Below the pieces are notes generated by a model. That model made no database searches, was not told where the DNA came from, and saw nothing but the letters and a program-made list of their open reading frames with translations. Positions 8,700 to 18,900 of a stretch of DNA of 43,915 nt are shown in pieces. The position numbers and the translations under genes were made by a program. Each line of letters begins with the position of its first letter. Position 1 is the first letter of the stretch. The DNA is from Deltaproteobacteria bacterium (GTDB taxonomy: Bacteria > Desulfobacterota > Desulfobaccia > Desulfobaccales > 0-14-0-80-60-11), in NCBI GenBank assembly GCA_021813445.1, contig JAKAKP010000044.1:1-43915 (forward strand). The letters are read 5' to 3'.

Positions 8700-11009
8700 G
8701 TGAAGAAAAACCATATCAGCCCTGATTTGTACAACGAGGTCAAACAGCTTGGGGCCAGGGACATGGAAATCTGTATGCAATGCGGCAACTGTGCCGCGGC
8801 CTGTCCCTTGTCCGCCGGGGAAAACACGTTTCCTCGAAGAATCTATCGCTATCTCCAACTCGGCCTGAGAGATAGGCTGTTGGGAGCTCCGGAACCTTGG
8901 CTCTGTTACTATTGCGGGGATTGCAATAAGGACTGCCCACGGGGTGCAGAGCCCGCCGAGACCATGATGGCGACCCGGCGCTGGTTGATGACCCAGTATG
9001 ACTGGACCGGAATTGCCAGGAGATTCTATACCTCACCCAAAACGGAGGTTGGCGCTTTTCTCGGCGTGGGGCTATTCGTCATCCTGCTTTTCCTGCTTTT
9101 TCATGGTCCGGTGGTTACCGACCGCGTGGCGCTCAATACCTTCGCGCCGGTTCATTGGATCCACCTCGGCGACCAGGTCGTGATGGGGTTTGTCTTTGTG
9201 ATGCTGTTCTCGAATGCGGCCTATATGTATTCGAGGATCATGCAGGGCACGAAGATACCGCTCCATCTCTATCTCACCCAGGCCCCGGTATTTATCATCA
9301 ACTACTTCACCCAGAAACGGTGGCGGAAATGCGGCACCGGCCCCGGCAGCGCCTGGTGGCGGCATATCTTCCTGTTTTCCGGCTGGGTGTCCATGGAAAT
9401 CCTGGTGATGGGGGCTCTGGCCTCCTTCCAGACGGATGTGGTCCATCCCTTTTGGCATTGGACCCGGCTGTTGGGCTACTACGCCACTATCGCCCTGATG
9501 GTGGGCTCCACCACCATGCTTTACAGCCGTTGGTTTAAGAAAGAGGAAAAACTCCACCGGTATTCCGATTTCACCGATGTCTTCTTCCTGGCGCTGATTG
9601 CCGCCATTGCGGTCACCGGCATTTTGGTCCATTTTTTCAGGCTGGCCGGGCTGCCCATCATGACCTACACGACTTATGTGATCCATCTCGCCATCACTGT
9701 GGGCATGCTCACTCTCATGATCCCCTTTGGCAAACTCTCCCATCTGATGTACCGGCCTTTAGCCATCTTCCTGACCACCCTGAAAGAAAAGGCCCAGCGG
9801 GAGTCGCCGGCCGACCTGGTGACCGTCCGCAACGATATCGGCGAGACCTTCCAGAGCTGCATGCAGTGCGGCACCTGCACCGGGGTTTGTCCCTGGAACG
9901 AGGTGGCGAGCTTCAGTCCCCGGAAGATCCTCCGGGATATCTCTCTGGACCGGTCCACCAACGTCTCCGTGGATGACGCCTCCTGGACCTGCGCCACCTG
10001 TAACAGTTGCGTCGAACATTGTCCCCGGGGTATCGGCATCACTGAACTGATAAAATCGGTCCGGGGCCATGTGGTCACGGCCGGGTCCCTGCCGGGATCT
10101 TATAACGGCGCAGTGCAGAGCCTGAAGGCAAACGGCAATCCCTGGGCCGGGAAAAAGGACAACCGCCTGGATTGGGCCAAGGCCGCGGCGATGCCGGCTT
10201 ATGCCCCGGAACATGAGTATTGCCTGTTCAACTGTTGTACCACGGCCTATGATACCAGCGCCCAAAAAGGCAGCCAAAAGGCGGGCCTCTCTCTCTTGAC
10301 CCTGCTGGATCATGCCGGGGTCTCCTATGGAACTTTGGGAACCAAGGAGAGTTGTTGCGGTGACTTGGCCGATAAGATCGGAGTTGCGGATGTCGCTGCC
10401 GATCTCACCCAGAAGAATACCCAGATGTTTCTGGAGGCAGGTGTATCCAAGATCCTGACCCTCTCCCCCCATTGTCTGAATTCCTTCAAGAAAAATTACG
10501 AAGGGCTGAAGAACCTAGCCACGGTTCACGCCACCGAACTTCTGGATGAACTCATTCAGCAGGGTGCCATCGCCCCGGTCAACAGAGTTGACCTCAAAGT
10601 GACCTACCACGATCCCTGCTACCTGGGCCGGCATTCTGGCATCTATGATGCGCCCCGGAGAATCCTGGAGGCCATACCGGGGGTGGCCCTGGTGGAGATG
10701 CAGAACAGCCGGGAGCGGAGTTTCTGTTGCGGCGGCGGCAGCGGCGGCCCCTGGAAGCAGAAGGTCGCCAAAGAAAGTCTGGGAGAGATACGGGTCAAAG
10801 AGGCCCTGGGGACCGGGGCGACGGTGATCGCCACGGCCTGTCCCTATTGTATCCGCACTCTCAATGAGGCCATTGCCAAGCTGGGTGTCGGCAACCGGAT
10901 CAAAGTCCGGGATATCGCGGAACTGCTTCTGGAGTCGGTTGAATTGTCGAAGCTTCTGCCACCGGAAAAAACCATATTGGGGCTGTCTCAGGAGGACCCT
11001 CATGTCTGA
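8700..11009 (+). CDS. Membrane HdrC-cytochrome b-HdrD fusion (QmoC/HdrD-like)
   Basis: About 769 residues from GTG 8700 (chosen over GTG 8661, see the promoter entry). In order: a ferredoxin-like HdrC segment with CMQCGNCAAACP and CYYCGDCNKDCP (about 25-85); a multi-helix membrane region (about 117-355) with histidines in HWIHLGDQ, HPFWHW, VIHLAIT and LSHLMYRP, which could bind haem b as in QmoC/NarI-type domains; a second ferredoxin pair CMQCGTCTGVCP and CATCNSCVEHCP (about 385-445); and two CCG domains (ESCCGD..PHC, then FCCGGGSGG..CPYC, about 508-720). It probably links the quinone pool to cytoplasmic Hdr subunits. Its end overlaps the next gene (ATG 11002), indicating translational coupling. 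The combination of domains is unusual; the individual domains are secure. Confidence 0.88.
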   Translation: MKKNHISPDLYNEVKQLGARDMEICMQCGNCAAACPLSAGENTFPRRIYRYLQLGLRDRLLGAPEPWLCYYCGDCNKDCPRGAEPAETMMATRRWLMTQYDWTGIARRFYTSPKTEVGAFLGVGLFVILLFLLFHGPVVTDRVALNTFAPVHWIHLGDQVVMGFVFVMLFSNAAYMYSRIMQGTKIPLHLYLTQAPVFIINYFTQKRWRKCGTGPGSAWWRHIFLFSGWVSMEILVMGALASFQTDVVHPFWHWTRLLGYYATIALMVGSTTMLYSRWFKKEEKLHRYSDFTDVFFLALIAAIAVTGILVHFFRLAGLPIMTYTTYVIHLAITVGMLTLMIPFGKLSHLMYRPLAIFLTTLKEKAQRESPADLVTVRNDIGETFQSCMQCGTCTGVCPWNEVASFSPRKILRDISLDRSTNVSVDDASWTCATCNSCVEHCPRGIGITELIKSVRGHVVTAGSLPGSYNGAVQSLKANGNPWAGKKDNRLDWAKAAAMPAYAPEHEYCLFNCCTTAYDTSAQKGSQKAGLSLLTLLDHAGVSYGTLGTKESCCGDLADKIGVADVAADLTQKNTQMFLEAGVSKILTLSPHCLNSFKKNYEGLKNLATVHATELLDELIQQGAIAPVNRVDLKVTYHDPCYLGRHSGIYDAPRRILEAIPGVALVEMQNSRERSFCCGGGSGGPWKQKVAKESLGEIRVKEALGTGATVIATACPYCIRTLNEAIAKLGVGNRIKVRDIAELLLESVELSKLLPPEKTILGLSQEDPHV

Positions 11010-14000
11010 GCGAATCGGGTTTTTCATCTGCCACTGCGGGATCAACATCGCCTATCGTGTCAGAGTTAAGGAGGTGGCGGAATATGCGGCCACTTTCCCG
11101 GGAGTCATAGTTGCCAAGGATTACCTCTTCATGTGTTCAGATCCGGGACAGGATCTCATTGAAAAGGAAATCAAGAATCAGGACCTCACGCATGTGGTGG
11201 TGGCCTCCTGCTCGCCCCGCATGCACGAAAAGACCTTCCGGGCCGCGTGTCAACGGGCGGGGTTGAACCCCTACCGGGCCTTCCATATGGTCTGTGTCCG
11301 GGAGCATGGCTCCTGGGTGACGGAAAGCGAAGATGAGGCCACGGCCAAGGCCATTGTCCTGGTCCGGGCCGGCCTGATGCGGGTCACCAATCAGAGCGCG
11401 CTGTACCCCAGCACCTTTCCCGTCAATCCCAACACCCTGGTGGTGGGCGGCGGCATCGCCGGCATGCAGGCCTCTCTGGATATCGCCAGCTCCGGCAACA
11501 AGGTTTACCTGGTGGAACGGCAGCCCACCGTCGGCGGGCACATGCTCCAGTATGACAAGACCTTCCCGACTCTGGACTGTGCGGCCTGTATCGGCACCCC
11601 GAAGATGGTGGCCGTGGGCCAGGACAAGAACGTCAACCTGATGACCAATACCGAGGTGGAGAGCGTCAGCGGTTTTGTCGGCAATTTTAAAGTCACGGTC
11701 AATCAGCGCTCCCGCTTTGTGAAGACGAATTGCACCGGTTGCGGGGACTGTGCCAAGGTCTGTCCGGTGGAGTCCCCCAACGAATGGGATGTGGGGACGA
11801 AGATGCGCAAAGCCGTCTATATCTCCTTTCCCCAGGCGGTGCCGGTGCGCTATGCCATTGAAAAATATGACCGGGGACCCTGCGTGCAGACCTGCCCGGC
11901 CGGCATCAACATCCAGGGGTTCGTGGCCCTGATCAAGGCGGGCCGGTATGAGGAATCACTCAAAGTGATTATGGAAACCATGCCCCTGCCCGGGACCCTG
12001 GGCCGCATCTGCCCCGCCCCCTGCGAGGGGCAATGCCGCCGGGCGGAGGTCGATTCCCCGCTGGCGATCTGCCAGTTGAAACGGTTCGCGGCCGACCAGG
12101 TGGATTGGGACGCCTTGCCGGTGCCGGACATCGAGGAAAAACCGGAAACCGAGAAGGTGGCCATCATCGGCGCGGGTCCGGCAGGGCTGTCCGCCGCTTA
12201 TTTCCTGGCCAAAAAAGGGTATCACCCCACCATTTTCGAAAGGGCCCCCTTTGCCGGCGGCATGCTCCGGGCCGGCATCCCGGATTACCGGCTGCCGCCC
12301 GCGATCCTGGAACAGGAGATCAACTATATCAAAAAGCTGGGCGTGGACATCCAACTGAATGTGGAAATCGGCAAGGATCGTCCGGTGGCCGGTTTCTTCG
12401 ACGAGGGCTATAAGGCCATCTATCTGGCCGTGGGCGCCCAGAGCAGCATGAAGTTGCAGATCGAAAATGAGGATGCCGACGGCGTCTTGCACGGCGTTGA
12501 TTATCTCGGCCTGCTCAATCGCCAGCACCCGGTCAAGACCGGCAAGAAGGTGGCGGTCGTCGGCGGCGGCGACGTGGCCATCGATTCGGCCCGGGAGGCC
12601 CTGAGGCAAGGCGCTTCCGAAGTGAAGATGCTCTACCGGCGGAGCCGGGAGGAGATGCCGGCCTCCAAGCATGAGATCCGGGACGCCGAGGAAGAAGGCA
12701 TCAAGATCGAACTGCTGGTGGCCCCCGTTGCGGTCCTGACCGAGAACGGCAAGGTTACCGGGCTGCGCTGCCTCAAGATGCAGCTGGGTGAGCCGGACGC
12801 CTCCGGCAGAAGGAGACCGGTGCCGATGCCCGATTCGGAATTCGAGGTCGAATGCGACATGATCATCCCCGCCATCGGGCAGCGGGTCAACAACAGTTTC
12901 CTGGAAGGCACCGAGGGCATCGAACTAACCCGCTGGGGCACGATTATCGCCGATCCGGTGACCTATCAGACCACCGTCCCGGGCATCTTTGCCGGCGGCG
13001 ACATGTTTACCGGCCCCTCCATTGCCGTGGACGCGGTGGCCGCGGGCCGGCAGGCGGCCGTCTCCATCGAGAAGTACCTGCTGGGCGAGGATATGGCGGA
13101 AAACCGGCCTGTGGTCAACCCCGCCGGGAAAAGTTGGAAACCGATTTCGAAAAAGGTCAAGCCCGCGGCCCGGGCCAAGATGCCGGTTCTGCCGGCGGCC
13201 CAGCGCGTCGGCAATTACAAGGAAGTGGAACTGGGATTCACTGAGGAGCAGGCCAGGGCCGAGGCGGGCCGCTGCGTGGATTGCGGCGGCTGTTGCGAAT
13301 GCAAACTCTGTGTCGAGGCCTGCCAGGCCAAGGCTATCGACCACGAGATGACCGATACCAAGGAGACCATCGAGGTCGGCTCCATCATCGTGGCCACCGG
13401 TTTCGATCCCATGAATCCGTCCAAGATGACCCAGTACGGCTACGGCAAGTACCGGAACGTCTTTACCAATATCGAATTTGAGCGCCTGTCCAACGCCACC
13501 GGCCCCACCGCGGGCAAGCTCTTAAAACGTGACCTGAAAGATCCGTTTAAGTTCACCGATCCGCCCAAGAGCGTGGCGATTCTCCATTGCATCGGCAGCC
13601 GGGACAACAACTACCATGAATACTGCTCCCGCACCTGCTGCATGTACGCCCTCAAATATGCCCATCTGCTGAAAGATAAATGCGGGCATGACACCGAGGT
13701 CTACAACTTCTATATCGACATGCGCTGCTTCGGCAAGGGTTACGAGGAATTCTACAAGAAGGTCCAGTCCGAAGGGGTCAAGATGATCCGGGGCAAAGCC
13801 GGCTCCATCACCGAGGACGCCAACGGCATCCTCACCGTCAAGGGGGAGGACACCCTATCCGGCCGCCTGATCGAGGTCCCGGTGGAGATGGTTATCCTCT
13901 GCACCGCCATGGAAGCCAGGCCGGATGCCCCCGATGTCATGCGCAAGTTCGGCATCGGCATCGGCCAGGACGGATTCTTCCAGGAGTCGCACCCCAAACT

Positions 14001-14379
14001 GGCGCCGGTATCCACCCCCACCAGCGGCGTCTTCTTGGCCGGGGCCTGTCAGGGGCCGAAGGATATCCCGGACACGGTGGCCCAGGCGAAGGGAGCCGCG
14101 GCGGAATGCCTGGCGTTGAGCTCCGCGGGCCAGGTGGAAATTCCGCCCATGATCTCGAGCATTGATCCCGACATCTGCGTGGGTTGCCAGCTCTGTATCG
14201 GGCTCTGCGCCTATTCGGCCATTGAATTCAATCCGTACCAGGGGATCAGTGAGGTCAACAGCGCCATTTGTAAGGGGTGCGGGAGCTGCTCCGGCATCTG
14301 TCCCAGCGGCGCCGCCAAGGTGAGACATTTTACCGATAAGCAGATTTTTGCCGAAATAGACGGCCTTTTACTTCACTAA
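11002..14379 (+). CDS. HdrA with inserted GltD/NfnB-like NAD(P)H oxidoreductase domain
   Basis: 1125 residues. ATG 11002 has GGAGGA just upstream, and the earlier in-frame ATG lies inside the preceding gene. Residues 1-140 are the HdrA N-terminal domain (IGFFICHCG). The FAD-binding VVGGGIAGM starts near 144, and the Fe-S motif DKTFPTLDCAACIGTPK follows. Ferredoxin cysteines at about 235-255 lead into an insert of roughly 285-690 that resembles the small subunit of glutamate synthase/NfnB: CVQTCPAGINIQGF, then IIGAGPAGLSAAY (FAD) and VVGGGDVAIDSAREAL (NAD(P)H). HdrA sequence then resumes (CVDCGGCCECKLC; CIGSRDNN..YCSRTCCMYALK) and ends in two 4Fe-4S ferredoxin motifs. It is probably the flavin core of the complex with an added NAD(P)H site. 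Bifurcation is possible but not shown by the sequence. Confidence 0.92.
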   Translation: MSERIGFFICHCGINIAYRVRVKEVAEYAATFPGVIVAKDYLFMCSDPGQDLIEKEIKNQDLTHVVVASCSPRMHEKTFRAACQRAGLNPYRAFHMVCVREHGSWVTESEDEATAKAIVLVRAGLMRVTNQSALYPSTFPVNPNTLVVGGGIAGMQASLDIASSGNKVYLVERQPTVGGHMLQYDKTFPTLDCAACIGTPKMVAVGQDKNVNLMTNTEVESVSGFVGNFKVTVNQRSRFVKTNCTGCGDCAKVCPVESPNEWDVGTKMRKAVYISFPQAVPVRYAIEKYDRGPCVQTCPAGINIQGFVALIKAGRYEESLKVIMETMPLPGTLGRICPAPCEGQCRRAEVDSPLAICQLKRFAADQVDWDALPVPDIEEKPETEKVAIIGAGPAGLSAAYFLAKKGYHPTIFERAPFAGGMLRAGIPDYRLPPAILEQEINYIKKLGVDIQLNVEIGKDRPVAGFFDEGYKAIYLAVGAQSSMKLQIENEDADGVLHGVDYLGLLNRQHPVKTGKKVAVVGGGDVAIDSAREALRQGASEVKMLYRRSREEMPASKHEIRDAEEEGIKIELLVAPVAVLTENGKVTGLRCLKMQLGEPDASGRRRPVPMPDSEFEVECDMIIPAIGQRVNNSFLEGTEGIELTRWGTIIADPVTYQTTVPGIFAGGDMFTGPSIAVDAVAAGRQAAVSIEKYLLGEDMAENRPVVNPAGKSWKPISKKVKPAARAKMPVLPAAQRVGNYKEVELGFTEEQARAEAGRCVDCGGCCECKLCVEACQAKAIDHEMTDTKETIEVGSIIVATGFDPMNPSKMTQYGYGKYRNVFTNIEFERLSNATGPTAGKLLKRDLKDPFKFTDPPKSVAILHCIGSRDNNYHEYCSRTCCMYALKYAHLLKDKCGHDTEVYNFYIDMRCFGKGYEEFYKKVQSEGVKMIRGKAGSITEDANGILTVKGEDTLSGRLIEVPVEMVILCTAMEARPDAPDVMRKFGIGIGQDGFFQESHPKLAPVSTPTSGVFLAGACQGPKDIPDTVAQAKGAAAECLALSSAGQVEIPPMISSIDPDICVGCQLCIGLCAYSAIEFNPYQGISEVNSAICKGCGSCSGICPSGAAKVRHFTDKQIFAEIDGLLLH

Positions 14380-14392
14380 GGAGTTAGGAGCG

Positions 14393-14821
14393 ATGAGCGA
14401 GTTTGAACCTCAAATAGTGGCATTTTTTTGTAACTGGTGCACCTTCACCGCGGCCGATCTTGCCGGCACTTCCCGGCTGTCATACCCGCCCAACCTCAAG
14501 ATCGTGCGGGTTATGTGCACCGGTATGGTGGACCCGAAATTTGTCATCAAGGCCTTCCTGAATGGTGCGGATGGCGTCTTGATCGGCGGCTGCTGGCCCG
14601 GAGACTGCCATTATATCAATGGCAACCTCAAGGCCCGGCGCCGGGTGGCGAACCTCACCGAGGTTCTGAAGCAGTACGGGATTGGTGAAGACCGGTTCTG
14701 GCTCCGGTGGATCGCTGCCAGTGAGGGCACCATGCTGAAGGAAGTGGCGATTAACATGACTGAGAAATTGAAACAGCTCGGACCGAGCCCCCTTCGGAAT
14801 ATGGGCCAGATGGCAATTTGA
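14393..14821 (+). CDS. mvhD: MvhD-like iron-sulfur subunit
   Basis: 142 residues, the usual length of MvhD (methyl-viologen-reducing hydrogenase delta subunit), a small 2Fe-2S protein that passes electrons between a partner dehydrogenase and HdrA. The characteristic cysteines are present in FFCNWCTF, VMCTGMVD and GGCWPGDCHYINGN; the family more often has GCHIGDCHY, so this is a mild variant. It begins 13 bases after the HdrA stop with GGAG upstream. No hydrogenase large subunit occurs in the window, so it probably connects to the FrhB-like protein that follows. Confidence 0.92.
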   Translation: MSEFEPQIVAFFCNWCTFTAADLAGTSRLSYPPNLKIVRVMCTGMVDPKFVIKAFLNGADGVLIGGCWPGDCHYINGNLKARRRVANLTEVLKQYGIGEDRFWLRWIAASEGTMLKEVAINMTEKLKQLGPSPLRNMGQMAI

Positions 14822-14841
14822 GGACAGGGAGAGGACCGAAA

Positions 14842-15972
14842 ATGGCTAAATTCGTAAAAGTGTCTTTTCAGAAAGACGGCATGAATAAGGAGCTGTCCAA
14901 GTTCTTTAAGGGCCTGCTCGCCAACGGGGCGGTGGACGCGGTCCTGACGCCCATGGCCCAGGCCAGGAAAGGGGTGAGGCTGTCATTGGTTACCTCGCCG
15001 GACCATACCGCCCAGGTGGATCCCTTTGCCCCGGTGGCGGCCGTAAGCGGTGCCAAGATTGCGTCATCGCTGACCGCCCGCCCCTCCGGCCGCAAGATTG
15101 CCATGGTCCTGCGCCCCTGCGAGATCCGGGCGGTGGTGGAGCTCTCCAAGCTGAATCAGGTGAATCTCGAAGATACCCTGCTGATTGGCATGGACTGCTT
15201 CGGCCGCTATGAAAATACCGATTTCGCCAAATTCCAGGAGCAGGGGGGAACCTCCGAATCTTTCCTGGAGAACGCCCAGGCGGGCAAGACCGCCACGGCG
15301 GATTGTGACATCACCGGCGCCTGCAAGATCTGTGAATTCCCCGCGGCGGACAATGTCGATATGAAATTGTGCGCCATCGGCGCGGAAAATGGCGCGGTCT
15401 ATATCGAAGCCGTGACCGAAAAAGGGGAGCAGGCCCTGGAGAAATCAGGCGCGAAAGGGGGCGGAGCTCCCGCCGGCCGGGACGAGGCGGTGAAGAAGCT
15501 GGTGGCGGCGCGCACCGAGGCCAGGGATAAGAAATTTGCGGAATTCCGGGAGACCATTAACAGCTTTGAGGTGTTGGCCGACAAACTGGCTCCCTGTGTC
15601 AATTGCTACAATTGCCGGGTGGCCTGCCCGGTCTGCTACTGCAAGGAATGTGTCTTCGTCACCGACACCTTCCGGCACAACGGCGAGCAGTTCATGATGT
15701 GGGCGGATCAAGGCGGCATGCTGAAGCTGCCCAACGATACCCTGTTCTTTCATCTGACCCGCATGACCCATATGAGCCTTTACTGTGTCGGTTGTGGTCA
15801 GTGTACCAGCGCCTGCCCCAATGGCGTTGATCCGATGCCGATGTTTCGGGCGTGCGCCGATAAGACTCAGGCCCGATTCAACTATCAGGCAGGCCGGTCG
15901 CTCAGCGACGAACTGCCTCTGGCCGGGTTCAAAGCGGATGAACTGGTTGAAGTGACCGGTCAAGTCAAATAG
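14842..15972 (+). CDS. FrhB/FdhB-like flavin and iron-sulfur oxidoreductase subunit
   Basis: 376 residues from ATG 14842, which has GGAGAGGA upstream; a longer TTG start at 14818 is less likely. The middle resembles the F420 hydrogenase/dehydrogenase beta-subunit family (IAMVLRPCEIRAVVEL, then LLIGMDCFGRYE). Cysteine-rich Fe-S motifs follow: CVNCYNCRVACPVCYCKECVF, split in effect into two clusters, and CVGCGQCTSACPNGVDPMPMF near the C-terminus. Known relatives use a flavin to exchange electrons with F420 or serve as formate dehydrogenase beta subunits. Located between MvhD and the second HdrA, it is likely an electron-input module. The soluble partner (formate, NADH or another donor) cannot be decided here. 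Confidence 0.85.
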   Translation: MAKFVKVSFQKDGMNKELSKFFKGLLANGAVDAVLTPMAQARKGVRLSLVTSPDHTAQVDPFAPVAAVSGAKIASSLTARPSGRKIAMVLRPCEIRAVVELSKLNQVNLEDTLLIGMDCFGRYENTDFAKFQEQGGTSESFLENAQAGKTATADCDITGACKICEFPAADNVDMKLCAIGAENGAVYIEAVTEKGEQALEKSGAKGGGAPAGRDEAVKKLVAARTEARDKKFAEFRETINSFEVLADKLAPCVNCYNCRVACPVCYCKECVFVTDTFRHNGEQFMMWADQGGMLKLPNDTLFFHLTRMTHMSLYCVGCGQCTSACPNGVDPMPMFRACADKTQARFNYQAGRSLSDELPLAGFKADELVEVTGQVK

Positions 15973-15979
15973 GAGCGGT

Positions 15980-18900
15980 ATGATGGCTGAACAAAAGCCC
16001 CTAGGCACAGTCCTGGTAGCCGGCGCCGGCATCTCCGGGATCAAGGCGGCCATAGAGCTGGCCGAATCGGGATATAAGGCCATATTGGTCGAAGATTCCC
16101 CCCAGATCGGCGGCATTCTGGCCAAACTTGATTACCAGTTCCCCACGGATCATTGCGGCATGTGCAGAATGCTGCCCTTGGTCGGTCGGGAATATGCATC
16201 GCAATACTGCATGAGAAAAAGCCTTTTTCATGAAGATATTGAAATCCTGCCATTTACGGAGATCACTTCGGTACAGGGCGACGCGGGGAATTACAAGGTC
16301 GAACTGCTGAAAAAGGCCCGCTTCATCGACCCGGCCATCTGCAATGAGATGGGCGAATGCATGGACGTCTGTCCGGTGGAGGTCCCGGATGAGTTCAATC
16401 ATGGGCTTACCAAGCGGAAGGCAGTTTACCAGGCGGTCCCCCATAATACTCCGAAGATGCTGCTCATCGACAAGCAGGCCTGCACCAAATGCGGCGAATG
16501 CCTCAAGGTTTGTCCGACCGGCGCCATCAACCTGGAGGCCCAGGATGAGGTGGAGACCAGGGAGGTCCATGCCATTATCCTGGCCTCCGGGGTGAAGCTC
16601 TACAATACCCAGGAGTTCGAGGACGCCAAGTCCTACGCGGTATCTCCGGATGTCGTCACCTCCCTGGCCTTCGAGCGGATGCTGAGCGGTTCCGGGACCT
16701 ATCAGGGTGACGGCGTGATCAGACGGCCCTCGGACGGCAAGCCCGCCAAAAACATTGCCTGGGTCCAGTGTATGGGCTCCCGCAACAGACGGCAGAAACG
16801 CGACTACTGTTCCTCCATCTGCTGCATGTTCGCGCTGAAAGAGGCCGTCCTGGCTAAGGAAAAAGGCGGGCCGGAGGTCGACAGCACCATCTTTTACATG
16901 GACCTGCGGACCTTTGGCAAAGGCTTCCAGCAGTACCGGGATAAGGCCGTCAATGAGCACGGGGTGAACCTGATCCGCTGCCGGGTGCAGGCCGTGATGC
17001 TCAAGCCGGACGGCAGTCTGGAGATGCGCTACCTCGATCCTGAAACTAATGAATTCTTCGTGAAGGATTACGATCTGGTAGTGCTGTCCACGGGGCAGGT
17101 GCCTTTTGAGACCCATAAGCACTGGGCCGATCTGCTAAAGTTGCCTCTGGATGCCCGGGGCGTTATTGCTACCGAGCCGGCCGATAAAGTCAGGATTGCC
17201 GACAAACCCGGCCTATTTCTGTGCGGTTCGCTGATGGGGCTCACGGATGTAAGTGAGGCCATGACCAGCGGGATCGCCGCCGCGGGCGAGGCCACCAAGT
17301 TACTGATCAGCCTGGGTCTGGACAGAAAGCCGGAGGAGGAAATTCCCGAGCCGATGGCCCATAGCCGGGAATTGCCCCGGGTCTCTGTCGCCCTGTGTAA
17401 ATGCGGCGAAAAGCCGGGCGCCGAAGAATTCGATTATGAGGAACTCGCGGCTGCATTGAAACGCTACCCCGGTGTGGGCCAGGTCCAGGTCATCGATTCC
17501 ATCTGCAAGACGGAAAAAGAAACGCCGCTGATGGATGTCATCGCTAGTAAAACCTGCAATCGCCTCCTGATTGGGGCGTGTCAACCCTTCATGTATCGGC
17601 GGAAGCTGAAAAATGAGGCCAGGAAGGCAGGGTTCAACTCCTCCATGGTGGAGATCTTTGACCTGTTCGGCATGGCCAGAAGGGGTGCAGGCGAACTATC
17701 CCCCGACGACTTAACCACGCGGGCCGTGGCGGACATTAAAGCGCACCTTGAAAACCTCAAATTTAAACCTGACCTGCAAGTGCGCACCTTGCCCATCAAT
17801 CAGACGGCCCTGGTAGTCGGCGGTGGTATCGGCGGCATGCATGCGGCTCTGTCGCTCGCCGATCGCGGGGTGCCGGTGCATCTGGTGGAAAAGGGCGAGC
17901 ACCTGGGCGGCTATCTCGGCACTCAGGTGGAGCATACGGTTGATGGACTGAGCCCCATTGCCATGGCTACGGGTATGAAGCTGCGGGTGTTCGAACACAA
18001 GAACATCACGGTTCATTTGAACTGCGAGGTCGAGAAGAGCGTCGGCAACCTGGGATGCTTCGAGTCCAAGTTGCATGATAAGGCTACGGGAGAAACCACC
18101 TATCTGCATCACGGGGCGGTGATCCTGGCCACGGGCGGGCATGAGGGCGCCACCAGCGAATACGGTTACGGGACTGCGGACGCAGTGCTGACCCAGGGCG
18201 AATTGAAGAAAGGCCTGGCCAGCGGCGATATCGATGCCGGTGAGCTCGAAAATGTCGTGATGATCCAGTGTGTAGGCTCCCGGCAGCCGGGGGGGCGCCC
18301 TTACTGCAGCCGCATCTGCTGCATGGGTGCGATTGGCAATGCCCTGGCGATCAAGGAGAAAAATCCCGAGGCCCGGGTCATCATTCTTTACCGGGATATC
18401 ATGACCTATGGCTTCTACGAGCAATACTATTCCCAGGCGAGGTCAGCCGGGGTCATTTTTATGAATTACAGCCTGGATGACAAGCCGGAGGTGGAGTTCG
18501 CCGACGGCAAACCGGTGGTCATCTTCACGGATCCTGTCCTGAAAGAGGAGATGGAGCTGAATGCGGATCTCCTGGTTCTTTCCACCGGGGTGGATCCGGA
18601 AGAGTCAAACAAACAGCTTGCCGAAGCCTTCCATGTGGCCTTGACCGACGATGGCTTCTTTGCAGAAGCGGATTCCAAATGGCGTCCCATCGAGTTCCAG
18701 AAGGTCGGACTGTATCTCGCCGGGACTGCCCATTCGCCCCTGCCTCTACGGAGTGTGCTCCTGCAGGCCGAGGCCGCGGCCCAGAAGGCCTATACTTACC
18801 TGTCCGGCCGCGAGGTGCATACCGCTGCAGTCACTTCCACGGTGAAAGACGCCCTGTGCATCCGCTGCCAGAGATGCGTAAACATCTGTCCGTACGGGGC

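Noticed and set aside
11956-12672. 238-codon minus-strand frame inside hdrA
   Set aside because: A shadow of the GC-rich HdrA-GltD gene on the opposite strand, whose FAD and NAD(P)H motifs are unambiguous.
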